A stretch of 64,000 nucleotides of DNA from UBA5972 sp964480735 (lineage in GTDB: Bacteria; Pseudomonadota; Alphaproteobacteria; Rhodobacterales; Rhodobacteraceae): positions 1-64,000 of the forward strand of contig CAYZQS010000003.1 of assembly GCA_964480735.1 (NCBI GenBank). Direction: 5' to 3'. This document shows positions 17,751 to 25,113 of the stretch, piece by piece. Numbering within the stretch: the first letter of the stretch is position 1; each line of letters starts with the position of its first letter. The notes under the pieces are model-generated. The model saw nothing but the letters and a program-made list of their open reading frames with translations. It had not been told where the DNA came from and made no database searches. The translations under genes and the position numbers were made by a program.

Positions 17751-18025
17751 GTCCAGTTCACGGCCTGACCACCCGGCAGCAGTTGGCGGACCTGTGACGG
17801 CAGGTCGTAGTCCAATGAATACGCATCACAAAATCCGCTGACGATTTCATCGGAACTTAGAATGAAGTCAAGGACCGAGCCAAGAAAATCCGGATCGCCG
17901 GCATTTTCCATCAGGGTATTTATGTCAGCACCGCTGTTGGCCAGAAAAACCCGCATAAAGTCCTGCTGGTCCGCCAACCAGCCAAGTGCCTGAAGGGCAA
18001 TGGTTTCTGCCTGATCCTGTTTCAT
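17747..18025 (-). CDS. DUF3572 family protein
   Basis: 92 residues, all-helical: ETIALQALGWLADQQDFMRVFLANSG, then DPDFLGSVLDFILSSDEIVSGFCDAYSL. This is the DUF3572 family, small cytosolic proteins of alphaproteobacteria that are regularly found divergent from pleD, as here. No function is established. The 3' end overlaps the SRPBCC gene by four bases on the opposite strand. Confidence 0.88.
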   Translation of the reverse strand: MKQDQAETIALQALGWLADQQDFMRVFLANSGADINTLMENAGDPDFLGSVLDFILSSDEIVSGFCDAYSLDYDLPSQVRQLLPGGQAVNWT

Positions 18026-18141
18026 GCAACCTTAATTTTCTGCCGCTGTGCGGGGTGATTTCGAAAGGAATTCTTAACACCTTTACCTCTAAATACCATT
18101 CATCAATCTACCTTAAGACTTCCATAACGAGAAAGATAAAA

Positions 18142-19530
18142 ATGTCAGGACGCATTCTTGTGGTCGATGATATTGCCACCAACCGGATGATCTTGAGGGC
18201 CAAACTTTCTGCGGCTTATTTTGACGTTATTCTTGCCGAAAGCGGGCGCGACGCGCTGGAAAAAATCAGGCAGGAACAGCCGGATATCGTGCTTTTGGAC
18301 GTTTTGATGCCGGATATGGACGGCTTTGAAGTCTGCAAAATACTTAAGGCAAATCCAGAGACGGCGCATGTGCCGGTGCTTATGGTCACCGCCCATTACA
18401 GCCAGACACAACGCTTGCGAGGGCTGGAATGTGGTGCCGATGATTTCCTCAGCAAGCCGATCAATGATCTGGCGCTATTTTCCCGCGTGCGCAATCTGAT
18501 CCGTGTCAAGTTTATGTTTGATGAACTGCGCCTTAGAAACACAATTTCCCGGGATTTTGGTTTTGGTGTCGAGTGGCCGCCACCGCCAACCGCCCGTGAT
18601 TTAGGCGGTCACGTGGTTTTGGCCTGCCCCAACGAAACCGTTGGGCGAAAGTGGCGGCAGGACCTGCTGGCGCAGTTGCCCATCACAGTTGACATCGAAA
18701 CCAGCGAAGATCAGGTGGCAGAGCCGGAGGCGGGCAATGCACCGGATATTTTTGTTGTTCACAGCCGCATTGGCAAGCACGGCGACGGGTTGCGACTGGT
18801 GTCACGCCTGCGCACCCGCCCGCGCACCCGCCATGCGCTTATCATTCTGGTGGTGCCGCAAGGCGATCAGACATTGGCGGCAAAAGGGCTTGATCTTGGG
18901 GCCAGCGATTATGTGTTTGATCCGTTTGATCCGCAGGAAATGATCATTCGGCTGCAAAGCCAGATGCGGCGGAAACATATTTCCGACGGGCTGCGAAACG
19001 CTGTGCAGGACTCGTTGCGGCTGTCAGTGCTTGATCCGCTGACCGGGCTTTACAATAGACGGTATGCCACGGAACACCTTGATAAAATCAACTCCCGCTC
19101 GCAGGAGACCGGCAAACCTTTTGCACTTATGCTGCTGGATATCGACAATTTCAAACGTGTCAACGATGCGCATGGTCACCCGACCGGTGATCGGGTGCTT
19201 AAAGAGTTTGCCCAAAGAATTCAGGACAATATGCGCGGGGTTGATCTGGTGTCCCGCCTTGGCGGTGAAGAATTTCTGGTGGCCATGCCGGACACCACGC
19301 AGGATGAGGCGCGCATTGCCGGTGAAAGGCTGCGCCGGGTGATCGAGCAGGATTTTTTTGAGCTTCAAAGCGCGAACAAGCACCTTTCGATCACCGTCAG
19401 CATTGGCGTGACCGTGGGTTCGGCAGAACCTGCAGAGGTTGACGTGTTGTTGCAGGAAGCTGATCAGGCGCTTTATGCGTCTAAGGCTGAGGGGCGAAAT
19501 CAGGTGACCCTGTTTTCATCCGCCGCCTGA
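18142..19530 (+). CDS. pleD: PleD-type response regulator diguanylate cyclase
   Basis: 462 residues. Receiver domain 1 (2-120) has the phosphate-accepting Asp in IVLLDVLMPDMDG and the Lys in FLSKPIND. A second, degenerate receiver (about 155-275) serves as a dimerisation adaptor. The GGDEF domain (about 290-455) has RLGGEEF and an RGVD inhibitory site five residues before it, so it should be active and feedback-inhibited. In Caulobacter PleD controls the swarmer-to-stalked transition; in this group it sets c-di-GMP for motility and attachment. ATG 18142 follows a GAGAAAG site and starts exactly at the receiver domain. The frame is open upstream to 17986. Confidence 0.92.
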   Translation: MSGRILVVDDIATNRMILRAKLSAAYFDVILAESGRDALEKIRQEQPDIVLLDVLMPDMDGFEVCKILKANPETAHVPVLMVTAHYSQTQRLRGLECGADDFLSKPINDLALFSRVRNLIRVKFMFDELRLRNTISRDFGFGVEWPPPPTARDLGGHVVLACPNETVGRKWRQDLLAQLPITVDIETSEDQVAEPEAGNAPDIFVVHSRIGKHGDGLRLVSRLRTRPRTRHALIILVVPQGDQTLAAKGLDLGASDYVFDPFDPQEMIIRLQSQMRRKHISDGLRNAVQDSLRLSVLDPLTGLYNRRYATEHLDKINSRSQETGKPFALMLLDIDNFKRVNDAHGHPTGDRVLKEFAQRIQDNMRGVDLVSRLGGEEFLVAMPDTTQDEARIAGERLRRVIEQDFFELQSANKHLSITVSIGVTVGSAEPAEVDVLLQEADQALYASKAEGRNQVTLFSSAA

Positions 19531-19579
19531 ATTCTGGCGGTGCAAGCCTTTTATGGTACCACGCGAACCGCCCCACACT

Positions 19580-20068
19580 TTACGGCTGTTTGCCCTTTGG
19601 TCCGCGCGAATTTTCCAGACGTTCCGCGAAAGACTGGCGTTCTGCGGCGGTCATCAGATTAATCCGGGTCATCAAAATAGAGTGGCCTAGTTTAATATTG
19701 CCGGTCACCGCTTGGCGTTGCGCTGCCAGGACCTGCTCCACAGCCTTCGTGTCAAACGGTTCTGCGCGCAGGGCCTCTGCCAATTCTTCCAGATGCTGAC
19801 GGATCACCGACCGGCCCGCCTGAATTTGATCGCGGTTCTCGTCAATCGCCACCCGCAGTGCCTGCCGGTCCTGATCATCCAGCCCGCGCATATAACTGCG
19901 CAGACCGACGATGCCCAAACTGCGGTCAACCGGGCGGCGGTGATCCGGCGGACCACCGCGCAAAAGCGCACCGGCAACCAAGCCGATAATCAACAGGTTC
20001 AAGCCCAGCGACGCCACCAGCAAAATGCGCTTGCTCAGACTGGCCTTAGGTTTTCCCGGATCGGTCAT
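19580..20068 (-). CDS. periplasmic heavy-metal-sensor-like (Spy/CnrX-type) protein
   Basis: 162 residues. One N-terminal membrane anchor (RILLVASLGLNLLIIGLVAGALL, about 14-36) is followed by a periplasmic all-helical domain: IVGLRSYMRGLDDQDRQALRVAI and FDTKAVEQVLAAQRQAVTGNIKLGHSILMTRINLMTAAERQSFAERL. This is the Spy/CpxP/CnrX-like LTXXQ-related fold, found in periplasmic chaperone or sensor proteins. ATG 20068 begins one base after the anti-sigma stop. It is the last gene of the sigma/anti-sigma operon and probably acts as its envelope sensor or output. Confidence 0.78.
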   Translation of the reverse strand: MTDPGKPKASLSKRILLVASLGLNLLIIGLVAGALLRGGPPDHRRPVDRSLGIVGLRSYMRGLDDQDRQALRVAIDENRDQIQAGRSVIRQHLEELAEALRAEPFDTKAVEQVLAAQRQAVTGNIKLGHSILMTRINLMTAAERQSFAERLENSRGPKGKQP

Positions 20069-20069
20069 G

Positions 20070-20438
20070 TCAACTCTCCACCAATAAATCGTCAAATGTT
20101 GATATCGCGTCAAACGGCTCTTCCGACGAGGTGTTGAACACGAAATCCGAAAAATCCGCCAGACTGTCAGGCGCGGCGTAGCCAATCCAAAGCCCAACCG
20201 CCGTACAGGCCGCAAGCGCACCCGCTGCCCGCCATCCGCCAATGGCATCTGCAATGCCGCGCCACCAGGCCGGCTGTTGTCGTGCGCTGACGTTGGATTG
20301 CAGGGGTTGCTGGGCTTTTGCGTCAGCAAGGATTGCCGCCACCAGATCTTCTGACAGGGGCGTGTCCTCAGATCGCAATTTGGCAAAAAGACCGTCCAGT
20401 TCCGTATCTATGTGGTTTTTTGATTTCTTGGTCATCAT
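20070..20438 (-). CDS. putative anti-sigma factor, single-pass
   Basis: 122 residues. The N-terminal 70 are soluble and acidic (DTELDGLFAKLRSEDTPLSEDLVAAILADA). One membrane helix follows (AAGALAACTAVGLWIGYAA, about 70-90), then a short acidic periplasmic tail. Its ATG overlaps the sigma-factor stop by four bases, and the topology fits a sigma-binding inner-membrane protein. Sequence alone does not identify a known anti-sigma family. Relatives in roseobacters are, as I recall, often mislabelled dihydroorotate dehydrogenase. Confidence 0.65.
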   Translation of the reverse strand: MMTKKSKNHIDTELDGLFAKLRSEDTPLSEDLVAAILADAKAQQPLQSNVSARQQPAWWRGIADAIGGWRAAGALAACTAVGLWIGYAAPDSLADFSDFVFNTSSEEPFDAISTFDDLLVES

Positions 20439-21019
20439 TCCAGTCCCAGTTCTTCCTTTTGACCCAGCAACAAAGCCGCAAGTGCGCGCTTGCCTCTGGC
20501 TGTCAGACTTTCTACCGCATCCACGCTGATGTTCAGTATCTCGGCAATTTCAGGGTTCGCAAACCCCTCGATGTGGCGCATGACCACCGCCGTTCGCTGT
20601 CGCTCTGGCAGTTGATCAAGTGCAGCGGTCAGGGCTTTTGCGCGTTCGTTTTGCTGCATGGTTTGCACAACCGTTGCTGTGGTATCTTTTGGCTCGGCGA
20701 TCTCATCCAATCCAACGCTGCGGCGGCGGCGCAGGCGGTCCATGCACAGGTTGCTGGTCACGCGGTAAAGCCAGGTTGACAGTTTGGCCTCTCCGCTTCG
20801 CCAGTCCGGCGCCATTTTCCACAACCGCATCATGGCTTCCTGTGTCACGTCTTCAGCTTCCGTCAGATCATTCAGCAGCCTTTTTGCAAGGGACAAGACG
20901 CCCGGCGCAAGCCTTAGGGTCAATTCCCGTGCCGCCTGATTGTCGCCATTGACGTACAGGCGCAACACTGCGTCGTCGCTTAGGTCGTCAAGGGCGTTGG
21001 AAAGCATGTTCATCGCCAA
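20435..21019 (-). CDS. ECF sigma factor
   Basis: 194 residues. Sigma region 2 is visible as LAKRLLNDLTEAEDVTQEAMMRLWKM and WLYRVTSNLCMDRLRRRRS. Region 4 is QLPERQRTAVVMRHIEGFANPEIAEILNISVDAVESLTARGKRAL. It begins a three-gene minus-strand operon (sigma, putative anti-sigma, Spy-like protein). The EF-hand protein lies 70 bp upstream on the same strand and may be a target or first gene. The stimulus is unknown; a periplasmic metal or envelope signal is suggested by the neighbours. Confidence 0.9.
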   Translation of the reverse strand: MAMNMLSNALDDLSDDAVLRLYVNGDNQAARELTLRLAPGVLSLAKRLLNDLTEAEDVTQEAMMRLWKMAPDWRSGEAKLSTWLYRVTSNLCMDRLRRRRSVGLDEIAEPKDTTATVVQTMQQNERAKALTAALDQLPERQRTAVVMRHIEGFANPEIAEILNISVDAVESLTARGKRALAALLLGQKEELGLE

Positions 21020-21089
21020 AATGCGTACAATCGCGGTACTGGATTTGCAATCGGTCCGGCGCGAAAGCCACGCCGGACCGATTTATGGC

Positions 21090-21575
21090 TTATTCAGAAG
21101 CGGGGCGTTTTTTCTTGCCGCCAAACCGGTGTTTTTTCATGTTTTCCAGTTCTTCTTCAGAAATGGCACCGTCGCCGTTTTCATCCAGTCGTTCAAAGAA
21201 TTTTGCCTGGCGTTCGTCGTTGCTGAGTTCTGCCATGCTGAGTTGGCCATCATCATCGGCATCCTGTCTGTCAATCATGTGATCCACGCGCTTTGCCTGG
21301 CGCTTGGCGGCATTTTCCTGCATGGCGGCCAGCAGTTCTTCTTTGGACAGAAAACCGTCGCCATTTGTGTCACGCTCGGCGAATTTTGCTTCGCGGTGCG
21401 CGATCATTTCCTCGATTGTGATCTGGCCGTCGGCGTTGGCGTCGATTTCCTCGAAATTAATGCGCGGGCCGTGGCCGTCCGGACCACCACGGGCCAGTGC
21501 CGGTGACAGGGACGTAACGCCGACCGCGCCGATTGTCAGGGCGGTTATCATGGCGACTGCTGTAGATTTTTTCAT
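21090..21575 (-). CDS. secreted EF-hand calcium-binding protein
   Basis: 161 residues with a signal peptide (TAVAMITALTIGAVGVTSLSPALA). Four EF-hand-like loops follow: DANADGQITIEE, DTNGDGFLSKEE, DADDDGQLSMAE and DENGDGAISEEE. All keep the Asp/Asn ladder and the final Glu, so calcium binding in the periplasm or outside the cell is very likely. The lysine-rich tail (HRFGGKKKRP) is unusual. It is located just upstream of the ECF sigma gene on the same strand, so it may be part of that regulon. The specific role is unknown. Confidence 0.88.
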   Translation of the reverse strand: MKKSTAVAMITALTIGAVGVTSLSPALARGGPDGHGPRINFEEIDANADGQITIEEMIAHREAKFAERDTNGDGFLSKEELLAAMQENAAKRQAKRVDHMIDRQDADDDGQLSMAELSNDERQAKFFERLDENGDGAISEEELENMKKHRFGGKKKRPASE

Positions 21576-21747
21576 GTTTCTTACTCCGATGTTAAAAAGA
21601 GGCGACGTTGTGCTGCCTTCATGAACTTAAAACGGGGCAGGCCTGAGTTTCCGTCGAAAAAAATTTGACCACGGGCATTTGCGACATCCAGACGCAAGGC
21701 GCACTGTGTCTGTTTACATTCCTTCCGCGCGGGTTAGGTCGTGCGGT

Positions 21748-22167
21748 ATGACCATGACCCCAATATCAGAGAACCCCGGCAGCGGAGAACGGCGCGTTCG
21801 ACCGGCACTTATCAACGGCTGGCGGCGGAAATGCCCCAATTGCGGTACCGGACCGATGATGCGCAGCTACCTGAAAACCCGCGACAGCTGTGCGGTTTGC
21901 GGCGAAGAGCTGCACCATCACCGGGCAGACGACGGGCCCGCCTACGCCACTATATTGGTCAGCGGACATATATTGGCACCACTTATCCTTTGGGTATATG
22001 CCACGTTCCGGCCGGACCCGCTGGTGATGGCAATCGGGCTGAGTGGCGTGTTTGTGGCGCTTGCGCTGTTCTTGTTGCCACGGTTCAAGGGCATGTTTGT
22101 GGCCGTACAATGGGCCAAGCGCATGCATGGATTTGGCTTGCCGGACGATGAAGAATTGCCACACTAA
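21748..22167 (+). CDS. DUF983 membrane protein
   Basis: 139 residues. The N-terminus has two zinc-ribbon-like pairs, CPNCGTGPMM and CAVCGEE, followed by HHHRADDGPAY and two membrane helices (ATILVSGHILAPLILWVYATF and VMAIGLSGVFVALALFLLPRF). This is the DUF983 layout, common next to cytochrome oxidase or nudix genes in alphaproteobacteria. No biochemical role is established. ATG 21748 begins the conserved part; the open frame upstream (21679) has no family similarity. It is followed 70 bp later by the Nudix gene. Confidence 0.85.
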   Translation: MTMTPISENPGSGERRVRPALINGWRRKCPNCGTGPMMRSYLKTRDSCAVCGEELHHHRADDGPAYATILVSGHILAPLILWVYATFRPDPLVMAIGLSGVFVALALFLLPRFKGMFVAVQWAKRMHGFGLPDDEELPH

Positions 22168-22237
22168 AGGGCAAATTTACCTTTTCCCCGGCAATCACTG
22201 ATCCTATGCTAAGGTTTGGATCATCCAATGGGACCTC

Positions 22238-22915
22238 ATGGACAAAACTCAAATCCGAAACGCCGCGACGATTATTTTACTGCGCGACCGGGACAGTGAA
22301 CCAAAAGTGTTGATGGGACAGCGCGGCAAAACCGCTGCGTTTATGCCAAACAAGTTTGTGTTTCCGGGCGGCGCCCTGGATGAACAGGACAGCCAGGTCT
22401 CGTTGGCGCGGCCGATAAATGCTGATTGCCTGCGGCGGTTAAGGGCCAAGGCGGATGCGGGCGTGGCCGAGGCGCTGGTGTTGGCGGCCATTCGCGAACT
22501 GTGGGAAGAAACCGGATTGTTGCTGGGTCAAAAGGGTGATGCCGGGCAAAACGGCGGCGTGCCTGAAGCATGGCAGTCGTTTTATCAGTCCGGCGTGCAG
22601 CCAAGCGGTGCGGGCATACGATTTGTTTTTCGCGCCATCACCCCGCCGGGTCGCCCCCGGCGGTTTGACGCGCGGTTTTTTCTGGCCGATGCTGATTGCA
22701 TAAGCGGCTCGCTTGACGATTTTACCCATGCAAGCGATGAGTTAAGCCACTTGCAATGGATCGCGCTTTCAGAGGCCCGTAATTTTGATCTGCCGTTCAT
22801 AACAGAGGTGGTGCTGGCCGAGATTGCTGCGGGGCTAAAATCCGGAGAGTCAGATCAATCGGTGCCGTTTTTTTTCAACGAAGCGGATACATCCTATTTC
22901 GACCGCTTGATTTAA
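22238..22915 (+). CDS. NUDIX hydrolase, NUDT19-like
   Basis: 225 residues. The Nudix box reads across GVAEALVLAAIRELWEETGLLLG, with the REL-EE-G catalytic core. An N-terminal strand set (AATIILLRDRDSEPKVLMGQRG, MPNKFVFPGGALDEQD) and an insert between box and glycine loop resemble the NUDT7/19 type, which hydrolyse CoA derivatives or other nucleoside diphosphates linked to X. The substrate is not determinable. Its stop codon overlaps the first TauR box of the next gene. Confidence 0.87.
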   Translation: MDKTQIRNAATIILLRDRDSEPKVLMGQRGKTAAFMPNKFVFPGGALDEQDSQVSLARPINADCLRRLRAKADAGVAEALVLAAIRELWEETGLLLGQKGDAGQNGGVPEAWQSFYQSGVQPSGAGIRFVFRAITPPGRPRRFDARFFLADADCISGSLDDFTHASDELSHLQWIALSEARNFDLPFITEVVLAEIAAGLKSGESDQSVPFFFNEADTSYFDRLI

Positions 22916-22942
22916 GTCCAGAATTCGTCAATTTAGGTCCAG
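22912..22942. promoter_or_regulatory. TauR boxes upstream of tauR
   Basis: Read on the minus strand, CTGGACTTAA (complement of 22912-22921) and CTGGACCTAA (complement of 22933-22942) are direct repeats 21 bp apart, ending 15 bp before the tauR start. These two decamers are the ones I recall as the TauR-binding repeats described in Rhodobacter capsulatus. The position suggests autoregulation. Confidence 0.8.
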
Positions 22943-22957
22943 ATCGGATGGGCCTAG

Positions 22958-24415
22958 ATGACAATTGCCGCAGATACGTTTTTTTTGGATCCGGCGTTTC
23001 AGGGATCCTTGCAAAGCCAGATACAACAGATCGTGGCTGCGGCTATTTTATCGGGCCGGTTTTTGCCCGCGGAAAAGCTGCCGTCGTCGCGAAAACTGGC
23101 GTCCCATCTGGGCGTTTCCCGCATTACCGTGACGCTGGCCTATAACGAGCTTGTGGCAGATGATTATCTGAGAGCGAAAGATAAATCCGGATATTTCGTT
23201 TCAGAAACCGCACCGACGTCGCCCCTTAGCAGCGCAGATTTTGTAACGCCGACTGACACCGTTGATTGGGACCGGGTGATGCACCGCCGGTTTACCGGCT
23301 CGCGACAGGTGGCAAAGCGCCCCGACTGGCGGCAGTTTCCCTATCCGTTTATTTATGGTCAGGCTGATCCTGACCTGTTTCACCAATCAAACTGGCGGCT
23401 TTGCGCGCTGGAGGCGCTTGGGAAAAAACAATTTGACAGCCTGACCGTTGACTACGCCGAAAGAGACGATCCAGAGCTGATAGATTTTATTGCCAGGCAC
23501 ACGCTGCCGCGTCGTGGTATTCTGGCGCGGCCAGAGCAGATACTGGTGACGGTCGGTGCACAAAACGCGCTGTGGATGGTAGCGCAGATATTGCTGGGCG
23601 CGGGGCGGTTGGCGGTTTGTGAAAACCCCGGGTATCCGGGATTGCGGGATATTTTGAACCACGCCGGATGCCGCAAATACATGGTTGACGTTGATGACGA
23701 CGGATTGCCCCCGGACATGCTGCCAAAGCAAATGGACGTGGTGTTCACCACGCCAAGCCACCAGTGCCCCACCACGGCCACCATGCCGATGGAGCGCCGC
23801 CGCGAATTGCTGCGGCTGGCGGAAGAAAGGGATTTTCTGATCGTCGAGGATGACTACGAATTTGAGATGAGCTTTTTAAAAACACCGTCACCGGCGCTAA
23901 AATCACTGGACCGGGACGGGCGGGTGATCTACGTCGGCAGTTTTTCGAAATCGCTGTTTCCGGGGCTGCGGCTGGGTTATCTGGTGGCTTCTGAGGCTTT
24001 CGTACGGCAGGCGCGGGCGTTGCGCGCCGCGGTTTTACGACACCCACCAGGCCATATGCAGCGGACCACGGCGTTTTTTCTGGCCCGCGGGCATTACGAC
24101 GCGATGATCAAAACCATGCGCGATGCGTTTCACGAACGTCGAAAAGTCATGGATAACGCGCTGCGTCAGTCCGGCCTTTATATTGCCGGAAAGGCGGTTT
24201 TTGGCGGCTCCAGCATCTGGATCAGGGGGCCGGACGGAATGCGGGCTGATGATCTGGCGCAGGCGTTGCAGCATAGGGGCGTGTTGATTGAGCCGGGCAC
24301 ACCTTTTTTTGCGGGGCATGATGCGCCTGAAAATTATTTTCGGCTTGCGTATTCGTCGATCGCGGCAAAACGCATTCCGGAAGGCGTGTCGCGGATTGCC
24401 TCTGCGTTGGCGTGA
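22958..24415 (+). CDS. tauR: MocR/GabR-type regulator TauR of taurine metabolism
   Basis: 485 residues. A GntR-type winged helix-turn-helix (about 15-85: LSGRFLPAEKLPSSRKLASHLGVSRITVTLAYNELVADDYL) is fused to an aminotransferase-like domain. The PLP lysine lies in YVGSFSKSLFPGLRLGYL, after the aspartate of IVEDDYEFEM. Naming as TauR rests on the TauR boxes directly upstream and on xsc-pta as the next genes downstream. In Rhodobacter capsulatus TauR activates tpa and xsc when taurine is present. No tpa or tauABC is in this window. The GabR or PdxR alternatives are less likely from context. Confidence 0.85.
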   Translation: MTIAADTFFLDPAFQGSLQSQIQQIVAAAILSGRFLPAEKLPSSRKLASHLGVSRITVTLAYNELVADDYLRAKDKSGYFVSETAPTSPLSSADFVTPTDTVDWDRVMHRRFTGSRQVAKRPDWRQFPYPFIYGQADPDLFHQSNWRLCALEALGKKQFDSLTVDYAERDDPELIDFIARHTLPRRGILARPEQILVTVGAQNALWMVAQILLGAGRLAVCENPGYPGLRDILNHAGCRKYMVDVDDDGLPPDMLPKQMDVVFTTPSHQCPTTATMPMERRRELLRLAEERDFLIVEDDYEFEMSFLKTPSPALKSLDRDGRVIYVGSFSKSLFPGLRLGYLVASEAFVRQARALRAAVLRHPPGHMQRTTAFFLARGHYDAMIKTMRDAFHERRKVMDNALRQSGLYIAGKAVFGGSSIWIRGPDGMRADDLAQALQHRGVLIEPGTPFFAGHDAPENYFRLAYSSIAAKRIPEGVSRIASALA

Positions 24416-24484
24416 ATGGAAAGTTTGGGCGCAGCACCAGAGCAGGTTTTTCCTGGCATCTGACACAGTTTTGCGACTGAGTTC

Positions 24485-24745
24485 CGGAATTCTAGAATTC
24501 TGGAAGTCCGGACTTCCGGACTTCTGGAATACTGGAATACCGGAATACTGAAATACTGGACTTCCGGAATTCCGGAATTCTGGAAGACCGGAGGTTCAAA
24601 AGACCGGTAGACCAGATTTCTGGAAGACCGGAATTCCAGAAAACTGGTGTGCCGGGACCTTGGAATTTGAAAATACTGCAACTTTCAAATCACCAAATCA
24701 GCGTGACACCGAACGTCCAAATGACCGGCGTGCCAAAGCGTGCCG
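24485..24745. repeat. 8-bp tandem repeat array, about 30 degenerate copies
   Basis: From 24485 the sequence falls into consecutive octamers of consensus YGGAMTWC (CGGAATTC, TGGAATAC, CGGACTTC, TGGAAGAC and so on). They are almost gapless to about 24668, with one 9-mer and one 7-mer that cancel each other near 24589-24604. Decayed copies continue to about 24745 (CAAATCAC, CGTGACAC, CGAACGTC). A period of 8 is not a multiple of 3, and no protein homology is seen on either strand, so it is non-coding. Many units are palindromic and contain CTGGAC- or CTGGAA-like cores that resemble half of a TauR box. Confidence 0.9.
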
Positions 24746-25113
24746 AACAGTATTCATCGCGGAGGTTTTCCAAATGCGGCCACTCATTGATTTTGGGTTT
24801 GTTTAGCGGATCAACCAAAGTGATCTGTGTTTATTCCAACGCACTGCGGTTTCGTAAAACGTGTCGGTGTATGGGCAAGCTGTTTGTTCAAGTCCCGGCG
24901 GCTTTTTCAGGAAAAAACTTCCCTGATCGAATGCTATTGTTCCAGACCCAAAGCCAAATGGGAGTTCTGGATATAAAAGCCCCACATATCTGGCCCTATC
25001 GCATCTTGATCCGCTGTCGCATAACATCGCCGCAAGGTCCGATCAGAGGCCTTGTTTTTGCTGCCTGTGCGCCTTCGCATCACCAGTTTTTGCCAATTAA
25101 GGATACCCACCCC
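24746..25113. promoter_or_regulatory. xsc upstream region with candidate TauR repeats
   Basis: There is no gene here, although a frame is open through it into xsc. CTGGATATAA (24967-24976) and CTGGCCCTAT (24990-24999) are direct repeats 23 bp apart, each matching a known TauR decamer at eight of ten positions. They lie about 115-145 bp before the xsc start, a plausible activator position. Confidence 0.45.

Noticed and set aside
24334..24681. A minus-strand repeat protein (FQIP/SRILEF repeats) across the octamer array
   Set aside because: The peptide repeat is a by-product of an 8-bp DNA period; it overlaps tauR and has no ribosome site or homology.
24485..24745. A CRISPR array
   Set aside because: The unit is only 8 bp with no unique spacers, and no cas genes are present.
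24649..25113. An N-terminal extension of Xsc by about 155 residues
   Set aside because: It lies in the degenerate octamer repeat and regulatory region, has no similarity, and Xsc relatives start at the codon after AAGGA at 25114.
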